The position numbers were made by a program, and so were the translations under genes. Positions 1-10,400 of a stretch of DNA of 64,000 nucleotides are shown in pieces. The notes under the pieces are model-generated. The model saw only the letters and a list, made by a program, of their open reading frames with translations, was not told the origin of the DNA and made no database searches. How positions within the stretch are numbered: position 1 is the first letter of the stretch; each line of letters begins with the position of its first letter. Source of the DNA: Doryteuthis pealeii (taxonomy: Eukaryota; Mollusca; Cephalopoda; Myopsida; Loliginidae); assembly GCA_023376005.1 (NCBI GenBank), contig CM042157.1, positions 85,464,643 to 85,528,642 of the forward strand. Direction: 5' to 3'.

Positions 1-37
1 GATAATAATAATGATGATGATAATGATGATAATAATT

Positions 38-178
38 GAAACCATTCAGAACATTGCACAGCTGCAATCTGCCAGAATACTCAGAAGAGTCCTGGAGACC
101 TGAGGAGACTTGCTGTCACTCAGACTCCAGTGAAAGACCATCAGCTAATGCTGATGTGAAAACTCAAAAGGAGTAAAT
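38..178 (+). pseudogene. 5'-truncated LINE 3' end (short copy, block A)
   Basis: This short fragment covers the last ~30 codons of a LINE endonuclease-domain ORF (ending RILRRVLET in related copies) plus the 3' UTR ending in CTCAAAAGGAGTAAATGATA. It is bounded on both sides by ATAATG/GATAAT repeats. The same fragment is at 23159-23297 in block B, where it also follows a longer copy. It cannot be functional. Confidence 0.8.
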
Positions 179-187
179 GATAATAAT

Positions 188-619
188 AATTCTCTGGGAC
201 TTTGAAATAAAAACGGATCACCTTATCCCAGCAAGAAGACCAGATCTAGTGTTGATAAACAAAAAAGAAAGAACTTGTCAACTGGTGGATTTTGCAGTGC
301 CAGCAGATCACAGGGTGAAGCTAAAGGAAAATGAAAAAATGGACAAATATCTGGACCTTGCCAGAGAACTGAAAAAGTTATGGAACATGAAAGTGAAAGT
401 GATACCAATTGTAGTTGGTGCACTTGGAACAATCCCAAAAGGATTAGAAAAGGGTTTGGAAATCAGAGGAAGGATTGAAACCATTCAGAACACTGCACTG
501 CTGCAATCTGCCAGAATACTCAGAAGAGTCCTGGAGACCTGAGGAGACTTGCTGTCACTCAGACTCTAGTGAAAGACCATCAGCTAATGCTGATGTGAAA
601 ACTCAAAAGGAGTAAAATG
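188..619 (+). pseudogene. 5'-truncated LINE 3' end with endonuclease domain (block A)
   Basis: The reading frame at 177-542 encodes the C-terminus of a non-LTR retrotransposon polyprotein. Its first Met lies in the flanking microsatellite and is not a real start. The domain contains RRPDLVLINKK and CQLVDFAVPAD, which fit the spaced PD...D pattern of restriction-like endonucleases carried by R2/R4/NeSL-type LINEs, followed by KYLDLARELKKLW. The 3' UTR ends near 619 in AAAATGATAATAAT. Relative to the longer copy at 22574-23017 it lacks three codons (SLD) before IRGRIET. It is a dead 5'-truncated insertion, and block B carries the same copy at 23309-23773. Confidence 0.8.
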
Positions 620-1708
620 ATAATAATGGTTCACAATACTTTTATAAAAATACAAAAGATTGACTGATTTTAATGGCATGTCAAACCATCTAGGGTTAGG
701 ACATTTTTTTCATTGTACATTTATATTTACATTTTTTATGTAATTGTTTCTTGCACACAGTTATGATATCAAGTATTCCTATCTAATACAAATAATTTTC
801 ATACATTTGTATGGTTTCAAGTATTTCTAATGCTAATAATTTATACACAATTATATGATTTTAAGTATTCCTATCGAATACTAATAATTTGTATAAATTG
901 TATATATATCATTCTTGGGTAACTTGAAATGTTCATGAAAAGCTCTCTGTGTATCAATTACAGATTCACCAGTCTTAAAAAACCCCCAAAAAACCCAAAA
1001 CGTTTCAGCAGCAAATGTACAATATGCACCAGTCCAGGATATAATCATAACTGAAGAATAAAATCATAAGACATTACCTAGATGGAGCTATCATTACCAG
1101 TTGCCTATATTTACTTGACACCGCACAGGTGACAGTTTAAAATGTATGAAGTATTTCTGCAGCACCCTGTATATATTTTCTCATACAAATTCTACATAGC
1201 AGTGAGTCCTATTGAAGTCAGTAAGTCTACTGTTAGAATAACAGCAGCTAAGTACAACTTATATTTGAAGTGAGCACACTCATGTACTCACTCCAAATTC
1301 TTTATTCAAAAAATATGAAGTGAATACATGAGTGTGACATCATGACTCGGCATATAGCCGGAAGGTTTAGTTTGGGGGGGAGGGTAACAAAGCTGGTCAT
1401 ACCACTACATAGATCTATTTAGCTAGGTTCACTCGCCGACCGATCCATTCAAAAATAAACCTGGCATTCTCTCCTTGCACAGCCTACTTGCACCAAAATA
1501 CCACTCTCGCTCTATGGCTTTATCCTACTAAAAATTTCCCTTTCGAATGATTTAGGATTTTAAGCGTATGTTCGCTTCATATGATTTAAAGGAGATGGAG
1601 GGGTTGGGGTAACAAAAAACAAGATTCCCAAGAAACTGATCAATCAAGAATGACCCATTCATGAATTTGGGTGATTCCATTCCTTGAGTTCTGATTGACT
1701 GCTTGAGG
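620..1708. other. Unassigned AT-rich DNA, no gene seen
   Basis: I see no coding signal. It contains a short relic of the GGCAT-type SINE tail (about 660-720, reverse orientation), microsatellite-like spacing of AATAATTT words at 790-900, and an imperfect 21-bp inverted repeat at 1275-1295 and 1316-1336. The same sequence is at 23774-24864 in block B. Confidence 0.6.
1275..1336. repeat. Short inverted repeat (hairpin)
   Basis: The arms 1275-1295 and 1316-1336 pair at 19 of 21 positions around a 20-base loop (core CACACTCATGTACTCACT). The hairpin is conserved in block B near 24425-24487. No element boundaries are visible. Confidence 0.5.
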
Positions 1709-1958
1709 GGCCGGGTTAGCTCAGTCGATAGAGCGTTCGGCTAGAAACCACAAGGTTCCTAGTTCGATACCGGTCCTCGCCAACTCAGCGTATGAGTAGC
1801 ACAGGGATCTGTGCGGTAAAGTAAGGAGCTGATGGCAGGTGTGGTGCTCCACCTCAGACGCTAAAAATAATCTCCTTGGTCTAGCGCTATTGAAAAGGGG
1901 ATAGACTCCTTCGCTGATTGGCTGATACCGACATTAGGCCGTCCCGACGACTTTACTT
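1709..1958 (+). mobile_element. tRNA-derived SINE, family B
   Basis: The head contains a clear RNA polymerase III A box (TTAGCTCAGTCGATAGAGCG) and B box (AGTTCGATACC). The body continues through GAGTAGCACAGGGATCTGTG and ends near CCCGACGACTTTACTT. At ~250 bp it is far longer than a tRNA. The same body recurs at six other sites in the window, so this is a SINE and not a tRNA gene. Confidence 0.88.
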
Positions 1959-2503
1959 ATAAATACCTTGTCATTCTGCAGTAGACTTTGTGACTATTCA
2001 GGTTTGTATTTAAGTTACAACCGTTTGTTGCCTTGTCTTCCCAGTTTGACGGTAATTGGAACTTTAATTATTCTTCAGAAACAATTTATTAAATTTGGGG
2101 ACAGATCCAGGAAATTTCCTATACTAAAACAATAATCTGAAATATTGGGGATAAAAATTAAAATTTATATTGCATCTATGACAGAGCTTGTTAAAGTGAT
2201 TCATATAGACACCTGGGGGGGTGAATAACATTTTGGTACGGTGAATAGAAACATAAGGATCCACAGAGAGTGAATTGACTTGTTGGCATTTATAAGTCCC
2301 TTTTATAATAAGAGAACAAAAATCACTGGATCATGTAGCCTAGTTACAACATTTTGTTTTGTTTTTAGAACATTCTTAGAGAGCTATTTTTCTTTTCAGT
2401 ACATTTTTCCTCCTCTTTTATAAACTATCAAAATAAATGTTTGAACTTCATATTTTGAGAATGTGATTTTCATTCCTTCATTCTTCATACTGAAGTTCTT
2501 TGA
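1959..2503. other. Unassigned AT-rich DNA
   Basis: No gene, RNA or element signature is visible. The counterpart is 25116-25671, with small homopolymer differences, for example in the G run near 2214 and 25373. Confidence 0.5.
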
Positions 2504-2825
2504 TCAATTTTTGAATATATATATTTACCAACTCCTCCGCACGAGCAGGATACAACACAAGGTCAATTTCTTAAGCGGAGTTCAACAGGTTTGAATTCAG
2601 AGTTTTCCTTCTCCTAGACTGGTTACCTAGCCATGGTTAAAGAACCCAGTCTGCCCTGCTATTTGCCCATAGCTGGAGGGAGAGTAGGATTCATACCTTT
2701 CCCAAGGGTATTAGCGCTAAGCGAAATGCAATTACCACATCCAGGATTTGAACTCGAGGCGACGAGTCCATTTCCCATGACTTTAACCATTACACCATGC
2801 GCTTCCTTCTCAATTTTTGAATATA
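2504..2825 (-). mobile_element. tRNA-derived SINE, family A, with target-site duplication
   Basis: The element at 2520-2809 is in reverse orientation. Read on the minus strand it starts with a tRNA-like head (A box TGGTGTAATGGTTAAAGTCA, B box near GAGTTCAAATCCTGG), then the body with CCCTTGGGAAAGGTATGAAT and AGCTGGAGGGAGA words, then the tail ending GGTAAATATATA. A perfect 16-bp duplication, TCAATTTTTGAATATA, flanks it at 2504-2519 and 2810-2825. The open frame at 2633-2857 is a by-product of the SINE. The block B copy is 25688-25977 with the same duplication. Confidence 0.92.
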
Positions 2826-3134
2826 AGAAATATTACTACACATTAACCAATGAGTAAGTTTCATAAAATAAGAGAATCTTAAAAATGTTTGAATGCGATG
2901 TGCAATAAATATCAGAGAAAAAGTTGAAAGCTTTTTCTATTCGCACAGCAATTTCTATTCTTTATGGGTTTTTTTTTTTTTTTTTTGTTTTCAAAAAATT
3001 ATTGACCTATACAGATATTCCAAAATATCAAATACTAAGTGATTGATGTAGTTTCAAATTGTAACAAACAATACTAAGAGACTTATTTCTCATGTGCCTT
3101 CTCATCTGACATCTATGTAAATTGTAAATTGACT

Positions 3135-3449
3135 TACAATGAAATAAGAAGTAGGTGTCCATGGTGTAATGGTTGTTACTGAAGGAAATGGACATGGTGA
3201 TACTAGTTCAAATCCTGGACGAGGCTGGTTGCATTTCATATGGCACTAACACCCTTGGGAAAGGTATGAATCCAACTATTCTCTCTCCAGTATGGGTAAA
3301 TAGTAGGGTGACTAGTCTCTTCAACCTTAGTATGGCAGTTGGTCTAGGATGAGGAATTCAAACCTAGTAATCTCTGCTTAAGAAATTGATCTTGTGTCAC
3401 ATCCTGTTTGTGTGGAGGAGTAGGTAAATACATACCTACAATGAAATAA
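3135..3449 (+). mobile_element. tRNA-derived SINE, family A, older copy
   Basis: The element at about 3148-3436 carries an A box (ATGGTGTAATGG), a B box (AGTTCAAATCCTGG), the family A body, and the tail TTAAGAAATTGATC...GTAGGTAAATA. It is flanked by the duplication TACAATGAAATAA at 3135-3147 and 3437-3449. It is more diverged than the copy at 2520. In block B the same SINE is split by a 609-bp insertion. Confidence 0.85.
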
Positions 3450-3476
3450 AAATAAATAATAAGAATCTTTCATAGA

Positions 3477-3478
3477 AT
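3477..3478. other. Empty Helitron target site
   Basis: Copy A reads CATAGAA|TATGTC here. Copy B reads CATAGAA, then 642 bp of inserted element, then TATGTC. The site shows no duplication and is split between A and T when read on the minus strand. Confidence 0.85.
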
Positions 3479-3489
3479 ATGTCTCTAGT

Positions 3490-4130
3490 CCAGTTATTTC
3501 TTGTTTGTAATAAAGAAAGACTTGTTTTTTTTTTTTTTTTTAGACGTCTATTATTTATTACAAAAACCCCAAGTCCAAAAAGGTTTTCTACCATGGTGTA
3601 AAGCCGGCATCTTGGGAGCGATGATCCTAAAGTCTGCTCCTATCAGCTGACGCCCAAAATCAAATCTACTTAACTAACGTAATTTCTGTTCTAACACCTT
3701 CCCATAAGTGGAAGTCAGGGGAGGGTCAAGTAAAGGTCATTACCTGCCAATAATAAATATAATGGCTAACAGTAACTTTCCATTTAACCTCCTCTGATTT
3801 TGAATCTTCAACAATCTTCAATTCAAAATTTAGCTACACTTACATGTATAATTTGTAGGCTACCCACGAATTATGTAACAAGATTATTGAACAAATTCTT
3901 TTTTGCTGGTCTTATTAAAATGGCTGATTCATTTTATAAACTTCCTTTGTGCTATCCTTTCTGTTTTTACTGAATTCTAAGAGATGTCTCTTCCCATCAT
4001 CATGAACTCCGTTTTATCTGAATAATTGGATGCAATGTTATGTTCTCTTTCCATAGAAGGACCACAATTTTGGTTTTGTTCTTTATACATTTTAGCCAAC
4101 ATTGCTTCCATAGAAAATAGATATATTTAC
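3490..4130. other. Unassigned DNA with LTR-like fragment
   Basis: ATAAAGAAAGACTTG and TTATTTATTACA at 3510-3560 match the end of the block at 29690-29750, which in block B is preceded by a TATA-box-bearing region. The rest has no recognisable coding content and matches 29750-30300. Confidence 0.4.
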
Positions 4131-4149
4131 CAGCATGAGAGAGCATTGT

Positions 4150-4430
4150 TTACAAGCACACACGCATTCGCACATGCATGTGTGCGTGTGCAGACCTCAC
4201 GCACATTCCCACATGTACGTGTTCAGACCTCACGCACATTCCCACATGTACGTGTGCAGACCTCACACGCATTCCCACATGTATGTGTGTGCAGACCGCA
4301 CACACATTCCCACATGTATGTGTGCGTGTGCAGACCACACACGCATTCCCACATGTATGTGTGCGTGTGCAGACCTCACACGCATTCCCACATGTATGTG
4401 TGCGTGTGCAGACCTCACACACACTCTATC
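4150..4430. repeat. 39-bp minisatellite, 7 units (block A)
   Basis: The unit carries CAGACCTCACACGCATTCCC and ACATGTATGTGTGCGTGTG, with period 39 and some shorter early units. Because 39 is a multiple of three and few stops occur in the unit, long overlapping open frames appear in both strands (4026-4518 and reverse). They encode Cys/His/Pro-rich repeats and are not genes. Block B has 10 units. Confidence 0.92.
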
Positions 4431-4519
4431 TCAATCCATAATGACTTTTGACCTGTGTATGTGTGACTTTAGGTTATCATTCATTATTCCTTTGTTGTTT
4501 TTATTCTCTTTCCCCTGAC

Positions 4520-4930
4520 AACAGTTATCTCACACTTCACCCCATCCCCACGTCCCATTCGTTTCAATTGTTTTCAGTCTGATTCTCTTTGGCTTTGCTT
4601 CAATGCCGTACCACAACGCCCCCCCCCTCGCACAACACAAGAATCAACTTAAAATGTATCCTTGTTTTATATATTCCTTTCCCAGATAAGAGAGCCCCAG
4701 TTTTCTACATTAGCTCATCATTGCATTCCTACACCCTCTCCTCAGCCTCATCTGAGTAAGAATGCCTTCTGTTCCATTTCCAAAAGAGCTTCTTAACTTT
4801 CTCATCTGGATACAAGCCAATGAAACATCGTTAAAATGAGGGGTCAGTTCATTGGTCAAAATGAAGGAGACAAATTCATATCCTCTTTGATTGTTGTTTT
4901 ATTTTTTCAAATTTAGAGTTTTTTTTTTGT
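4520..4930. other. Unassigned DNA between tandem arrays
   Basis: No coding signal or element is recognised. It is nearly identical to 30820-31235, including a C run at 4618-4627. Confidence 0.5.
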
Positions 4931-5920
4931 TTTTCTACAAATATTGTCTCTCTAATATTGTACAATAATTTCTCTCTCTCCCTCTGGTATTGTACAAATG
5001 TTGTCTCTCTTCCTCTGGTATTGTACAAATATTGTCTCTCTCTCTCTCTCTCTCTCTCTCTGGTATTGTACAATGTTGTCTCTCTCTCTCTCTGGTATTG
5101 TACACATGTTGTCTCTCTCTCTCTCTTCCTCTGGTATTGTACAAATATTCTCTCTCTCTCTCTCTCTGATATTGTACAAATGTTGTCTCTCTTCCTCTGG
5201 TATTGTACAATATTGTCTCTCTCTCTCTCTCTCTCTCTCTCTGGTATTGTACAAATGTTGTCTCTCTCTCTCTCTGACCATGTTGTCTCTCTCTCTCCTT
5301 CCTCTGGTACAAATTCTCTCTCTCTCTCTCTCTGATATTGTACAAATGTTCTCTCTCTCTCTCTGATATTGTACAAATGTTGTCTTCTCTCTCTCTGATA
5401 TTGTACAAATATGGTCTCTCTCTCTGGTATTGTACAAATGTTGTGTCTCTCTCTCTCTGGTATTGTACAAATGTTGTGTCTCTCTCTCTCTGGTATTGTA
5501 CAAATGTTGTGTCTCTCTCTCTCTGGTTTGTACAAATTGTTGTTGTCTCTCTCTCTCTGGTATTGTCAAATATTGTCTCTCTCTCTCTGGTATTGTACAA
5601 ATATTGTTCTCTCTCTCTCTGTATTGTACAATATTGTCTCTCTCTCCTCTGGGTATTGTACAAATATTGTCTCTTTCTCTCTCTGGTATTTGTACAAATG
5701 TTTTATCTCTCTCTCTCTCTCTCTGATATTGTACAAATGTTGTCTCTCTCTCTCTCTCTGGGTATTGTACAAATATTTCTCTCTCTCTCTGGTATTGTAC
5801 AAATATCTCTCCTCTCTCTCTCTCTCAATATTCTCTCTCTCTTCTCTCCTCTCTCCTCTCATCTGGTACAAATATTGTCTCTCTCTCTCTTCTCTCTGGT
5901 ATTGTACAAATATTGTCTGA
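4930..5920. repeat. Tandem array of CT tracts and GGTATTGTACAAAT, about 28 units
   Basis: The units alternate (CT)n of variable length with a short core containing the palindrome TTGTACAA. Unit length is about 30-45 bp. All frames in this region (RERER..., SLSLS...) come from the CT tract. The array in block B (31240-31720) has about 15 units. Confidence 0.93.
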
Positions 5921-6640
5921 GCTATAGGGTATAGTAGTAGGGCAGACGCAGCTTTTTAACCTTGGTATGACAACCAGTCTAAGAGAAGAAAAAAAAAACG
6001 AATTCAAACCAAAAGGGTCTTCTCTTCTATTTAATCAAAACTATTTTGAGAGTTTTTCCTTCTTCTCTTCCCCCCACAAGTTCCAGCAACAATATGTTAT
6101 CTTTTCTTTAAAATACTTCCTGATTTATTTATGAATCCTTGGTCTTTTCTTGCATCTGTAATGGGTTTTATAATTGATTAACTTTCTGCAGCTTCTTATA
6201 TGCAGTTCTTTTATGGACAGATATTCGGTTGTTACATACAAAGAAACCTAAAAATAAACAAATTTTAAAGAAGATTCTCCCTGACAACTGCTGATTCACC
6301 TTATTTGCATAGTGAAAGAAAGCTGACAAAAAGATGAGCTTGAATATATGAATGATTAAAATTTCCCTTTTTGATCCGACTTTCTTTATAATTGACAGTT
6401 TAATTAATGGATGAACATCGGATCGGATGAACATCGGATCAGATGTTTTTTTTTTTTTTTTTTTTGGGTTGTAAATGAAGAATCAAGTTGACTTCAATGA
6501 TTGGCTTTTAATATTTACCAATGCTCAAATACTTGGCACTTGGATTGATCAAAGGGGGTGGGGTGGGGTGAAGAATTTAACATGGCTGTTCTCATTCTTA
6601 TGTCAGGGAAGATCTCATATTTCATCCTTTTATTCTTATG
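5921..6640. other. SINE family A fragment and unassigned DNA
   Basis: 5921-6010 matches the body and tail of SINE family A (GTAGGGCAGAC, ACCTTGGTATGACAACCAGT, GAATTCAAACC). The remainder is AT-rich with a tandem GGATGAACATCGGATC pair near 6408-6441 and a T run at 6445-6465. I see no gene. The counterpart is 31723-32445. Confidence 0.55.
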
Positions 6641-6645
6641 ATCTG

Positions 6646-6898
6646 GGCCCTGGGTTAGCTCAGTCGGTAGAACGTTCGGCTAGAAACCACAAAGGTTCCT
6701 AGTTCGATACCGGTCCTCGCCAACTCAGCATTATGAGTAGCACAGGGATCTGTGCGGTAAATAAGGAGCTGATGGTAGGTGTGCGCTCCACTCAGATGCA
6801 AAAACAATCTCCTTGGTCTAGTGCTAGATGAAAAGGATAGACTCCCTCGCTGATTGGCTGATACCAAACATTAGGCCGCCCCGACGACTTTACTTTAC
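6646..6898 (+). mobile_element. tRNA-derived SINE, family B
   Basis: It shows the same A box (TTAGCTCAGTCGGTAGA), B box and body as 1709-1958, ending at CCCGACGACTTTACTT. Several single-base insertions relative to the block B copy at 32446-32697 suggest either age or base-calling error. Confidence 0.87.
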
Positions 6899-7140
6899 TG
6901 CTGCTTGTTTACTGGATTCCACAATGAATGAAATGACCAAAGCCAACAATTATTTATTCAAAAGAAATGACACATAAAGCAAACTATAACAAGTTTAGTT
7001 GGCACTTATAGACTCAAGGAATCCAATGATATAATAAAGGTTCAATATCTTGTAGATTGTGTTTAGAAGAAAAATTTATGCAATATCGAATTGTGACTGA
7101 TCAGGTAAATTAGAAAGAAGAAAGAAGAAAAAAAACGGAA

Positions 7141-7430
7141 ATGTTGATTCCGCCAGGTGACCTCGACCAGAGAGTCGAGGCGGATGGTGGCCGTGATAGG
7201 GCGATCCGGAAATTACCATATCAGGAGGTGAGATCTCAAGTAGGTCAGAAGAACTCCCAGAATCGGCGGCAGTCCGGGGACAGGTTCTTTGATGTGGTCA
7301 GACTACGGGCGCGGAAACAGGATATCCCCATTGAAGATCTCTCAGATGGCTTTGGAGATCAAGCTCTTTTTATTATGATACCACCGACTGGTGTCACACG
7401 TTCACGGAAGAGAATGTGACACACTTAAGA
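7141..7430. other. GC-richer block of unknown nature
   Basis: This block is much less AT-rich than its surroundings (for example CCTCGACCAGAGAGTCGAGG, a perfect short inverted repeat). An open frame of 92 codons (7141-7419) is broken in the copy at 32957-33140, so coding is doubtful. It could be part of an LTR or an unidentified element; I do not recognise it. Confidence 0.4.
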
Positions 7431-10400
7431 AGGAGCATAAACTACTTGTATGAATAGTCAGGAAGTACAGAATATTCTTTTCCAGTTGAAATCTCTATGC
7501 CGGCCTTTACCAGGTTTGCAATAAATATTGTTCCGATTGAACATATTGTTAACTCAGGTATTTTGACGTTGGTTTTGGTTTTGGTAAGAGCAGTATGAAC
7601 CGGACATCCAATTTCATGGTCCTGTAGCCTGGATATGTGGAAGGAGGATCGTTGACTTGATTGCCTTTGAGGCCACTCACTCTCCATGAGCTGGAATGAC
7701 CTCGGTCGGCTAGCTTCGGCTGAGGGTTTGTGTGTTATGAGTTTGTGTTGAGTTGTGTGGTTTGGGGGGTTGTTGGGTTGTTGTGGTTGTTTTTGGGGAT
7801 TTTTGGGGGTGTTTTTGGGGTTTGTTGTTGTGGTGTTTGTGTGTGGTTGTGTTTGGGTTGTCGTTGGTGTGTTTTGTGTATTTTGATTGTTGTTCTGTTA
7901 CTTTTAGTTGGTGGTGTGGTGGGTGTTGGGTTTTTCGTGTGTGAAGGTTGGTGTGGTGGTGGTTAGTTTGGGCGTGCAATGAGTTGCATCACGAGGTCGA
8001 GAGATGATCTGGACTTCAGCAATGTAGCTCACTTTCGAAGAGACTAGTCATATCTTAACAAACTGAGTTTTCTTGGCAGCAAAGACAGAATTGTTTAATG
8101 TGCGTCGTGTCCTATCAGCCCCCCAGGTCTCTTGAGAAGTAATTGTGTGTATTTTCATTTTGTTGTTTGAAATTGAGTATAGGTCGTTTTAAGCGTTGAT
8201 AGAAATAATCGAGGGTCGTGTGTTTTTTCTATGTGAGCCACTAGGGTTGTGTCTGTGTGTAAGTTTGTTGGGATCCGCTGGTCAGACCGGCAATCACATA
8301 AGGGCCGTCTCGTTCGGAAATTCCAACAACCTGGCTCAGTTGTCTGTGCATATTCAAGATTTCTAGTCCGTTTGAGAATCTTAAGGCACTAACGTGCGAG
8401 CATTGCGGGTTGCCTTCCAGATGATCTATGCTCGGGGCAAATATAATACCGCAAGACCAATGAGGTCTGAGTTAATATCTAGTCTAATTTTCGTCACCAT
8501 TCGGAGAGCAATTACTTGCAGTATAAATTTCGTCACGGCCTGGCATTGATGGAAGCAGTACCATGTTTGGAGATAGCTGGTGAGCCACCTTAATGCTTCG
8601 GTTATGCGACCGCCAGGTTTATAATATTAAACTTTCTTAATTCTCAACTGAGCTATTATAAAGAAATTCATTTACATCATAACATCCAAGAGTTAATATC
8701 ATCCTCCGTTTTGCACTTACGTATGCTAAGTGGTTGCGAAGTATTATTTCACGTACTAACCGTGCGTCTGACATTTGCTAGACTGTCTCTCATTGGTTAC
8801 ATTTGATGCTAGGCAAAGATGCATCTGGGTAAGGCTTTCCCCTAGCTTCGCTACGGGAGCTTACGTATCCAGTTATCTGCCACAAATGTGGGATTTATGC
8901 CGGCGTTCTTTGGATTGGGTGGCTCCCACACTGCGTGTGCCCCATCGTCCCGGTCAGTTAGCCTTGAACATCACCACTCGAAAAGACCGTCCCGAGACGG
9001 CCGGCCGAAATTTTGGGAGTTCTCTCATACTATGGTGTCCTCATGCGAGTTGGAGAGGAATCTAGTGTGAATGCTCACGATACCTTCCTCCCAAGGGTGT
9101 ATTAGATATCTATGGTATATATGGAAATAAATTTGTTTCCGAGAGAGTCGATCATTCATTATTCATGGCCACCATCCGCCTTCTGAACATCAACTAGTCG
9201 TCACAGGAATGCATAAATCCTTGAGCGGAAATCACAATTTTTATCATAACGACTTTTGAAAAATATGGGTACTCATTTTTTTGTTAAGTTCCGTTAATAC
9301 TTCTTCCTTGAAGTTTTGTGTGCAGAATTACATGCTTAATATTCGATAAATGCGTATCATGTCATACAATTTTAACGTTAGTAAGGATAATTTGGATTCA
9401 AATATATATATAAATATCATTCTTAAGAAAATATCACATTATCAATACTTGCAAAAGAAATTAGGAGTACTTTCCTTGTTTGTACAGGAACACCTGTGTG
9501 TTGAGAATTATATTTATATACTTATTGTACTAGTATTATTAATTGTGAAGGATTTATTCATTTCCTATGAGAAAAATTAGATTTCTTACATTGAGCTTAG
9601 ATGAGAAAATGCCATATAACTGAAGACTTGTTATAGTGATTTCGTCTTTAATGTGTCATCTATCTTGATATAAATTGTATAAAGTTGAACGCCTTGATGT
9701 GGTAGTTGGTCAATTGTTATCTAAATTTAATTATCTATCGCTATAGTATTTTGTAATTGTAGTGATATTCACTTTCAAAAAATAGAAAGAGATAGATATA
9801 ACAATGTGCATACAATGGCTCTTGAAGATTGAAAAAAGTTAGGGTTTCGATCGGGGGCGGCCTATTCATGTTGGTTATCAGTCCGAATCAGCGAGGAGTC
9901 GGTAGATCCGCTTATTCAACATAGCCCATCGTTGAGACCTGAAGTGTGAGGAGAATAATTTTGATTATGCTAAGGGTTGTATTAAATTGTAAGGTTATTC
10001 ATTTGTCATAAATCAAAAATGGAGGGTTTTACAAGTGCTGTAATGAAAATATAGGGTGGGAAACTCATTTTTGTAAGGTAGCCGCTGTATGTCTAGAATC
10101 ATTTAATATCTATACATATATATTAAGCCTATTGTAAGGATCTTCTACATTAGTAGCAAGAGACATAGTCCTTTGGTATACTTAATGCTTGAGCCATTTT
10201 TTTGGAGTAAAGAGCACCACGACGCTACATGATACTATTACTGGAAAAATTGAGTGACAGTACTGAATTCATGTAATGCACAATGCTGACAGTGTGGTCG
10301 CTATAGGATCGGAGTAATCCAGTAACTTGGATACGTCGCTTGAATGGAAATTTTTAAATCTTACAGTGAACCATAGATACGGTTATCCGACTTGTATGAT

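Noticed and set aside
177..542. Host gene encoding a 121-residue protein
   Set aside because: The starting Met lies within the flanking microsatellite. The rest is the C-terminal domain of a LINE present in several truncated copies.
1709..1790. Functional tRNA gene
   Set aside because: A and B boxes are present, but acceptor and anticodon pairing are poor. The same head is always followed by a conserved ~170-bp body at seven sites, so it is a SINE.
2633..2857. 74-codon frame conserved in both blocks
   Set aside because: It lies on the antisense strand of SINE family A and is conserved only because the blocks are duplicates.
4876..5934. Overlapping 100-240-codon frames on both strands (RERER and SLSLS types)
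   Set aside because: They are translations of (CT)n and the TTGTACAA core. They exist on both strands in several frames and change length with unit number between the two blocks.
7141..7419. 92-codon protein-like frame in the GC-richer block
   Set aside because: The other copy (32957-33140) breaks the frame with indels, and no domain is recognisable. It is kept as an unknown block, not a gene.
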